Below are positions 63,700 through 64,000 of a stretch of DNA of 64,000 nt, piece after piece. Every line of letters starts with the position of its first letter. Within the stretch, counting starts at the first letter, position 1. Origin of the DNA: Cynocephalus volans (taxonomy: Eukaryota; Chordata; Mammalia; Dermoptera; Cynocephalidae); NCBI RefSeq assembly GCF_027409185.1, contig NC_084463.1, positions 155,608,369-155,672,368 on the forward strand, in the 5' to 3' direction. Below the pieces are notes generated by a model. It was given only the letters and a program-made list of their open reading frames with translations. It searched no databases and was not told where the DNA came from. A program made the translations under genes and the position numbers.

Positions 63700-64000
63700 A
63701 ATGTATCAAGAAGACATAATAGTTTAAACACATATGCCCCCAACGTGATGCACCTAAATAAATGAAGCAAATATTAATGGATATGAAAGAAGTAGATAGA
63801 AATATAATAATATTAGGGAACTGTAATACCCCACCTTTAACACTAGATAGATCAACCAGACAGAAAACAAATAAGGAAATACTGGACTTGAGTTGTAGTT
63901 TAGTGCAAATAAACCTAACAGACAGGACCTAACAGAACTTTCCATCCAACAGCAACAGAATATGCATTCATCTCAGTATACATGAAACGTTCTCCAAAAT

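Larger units (their letters stand above)
60716..64000 (+). mobile_element. Old L1M element: 5' UTR, ORF1 and ORF2 start
   Basis: 60716-61050 is probably 5' UTR. ORF1 remnants follow about 61130-61990 ('attatgggagttacagaagg', 'tgttgaaaacttcccaagta', 'agcaagagaaaatgg'). The ORF2 endonuclease region starts about 62750 and continues to the window end ('actagatagatcaaccagac'). Interrupted by a SINE (62575-62756) and a solo LTR (62979-63699); runs off the window. Heavily mutated. Confidence 0.8.

Overview
This is about 64 kb of mammalian nuclear DNA. It carries three members of the MS4A (membrane-spanning 4-domains, subfamily A) cluster, all on the minus strand, in a dense field of retrotransposons. 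I identified the genes from individual exons: conserved lengths, phase-0 boundaries, GT/AG splice sites and the family motifs. The likely host is a colugo (flying lemur, Dermoptera). The reason is the SINEs at 30.1, 41.7, 50.0 and 62.6 kb: they are tRNA-Ile-like, two of them clearly dimeric, with intact A and B boxes, and resemble the CYN SINEs known from Dermoptera. That call rests on remembered family features, not on a search.

Layout. 0-4.2 kb: no recognised feature. 4.3-11.6 kb: locus 3, a decayed MS4A copy (exons 4, 5 and 6) split by a 5.4 kb L1. 12.6-14.0 kb: old repeats (MaLR LTR, MIR, L1M, MER20). 15.0-19.1 kb: locus 2, an MS4A copy with six open coding exons but a destroyed splice donor after exon 5. 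19.8-26.7 kb: a full-length, nearly intact L1 (ORF1 open, ORF2 with two lesions) ending in a probable 3' transduction. 29-33 kb: L1 fragments, a SINE and a 251-bp inverted duplication. 35.5-38.1 kb: a 1.3 kb mariner transposon interrupted by a 5'-inverted (twin-primed) L1. 39.4-40.3 kb: MaLR LTR plus internal sequence. 42.6-58.9 kb: locus 1, an MS4A4A-like gene with all six coding exons found but a one-base deletion and early stop in exon 3. 59.2-64.0 kb: L1 fragments, one holding a SINE and a solo LTR.

How it fits together. MS4A proteins are small four-pass membrane proteins; MS4A4A is a macrophage/microglial surface protein. Loci 2 and 3 share exon lengths (exon 5 is 144 bp in both) and intron spacing once the L1 is subtracted, so they look like a tandem duplication. 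Each of the three loci carries at least one disabling change, which suggests ongoing gene loss in this part of the cluster, unless the changes are assembly errors. I saw no prokaryotic-type system and no evidence of a new pathway. The most unusual structures are the gene-decay pattern, the inverted duplication, the 3' transduction and the nested mariner/L1.
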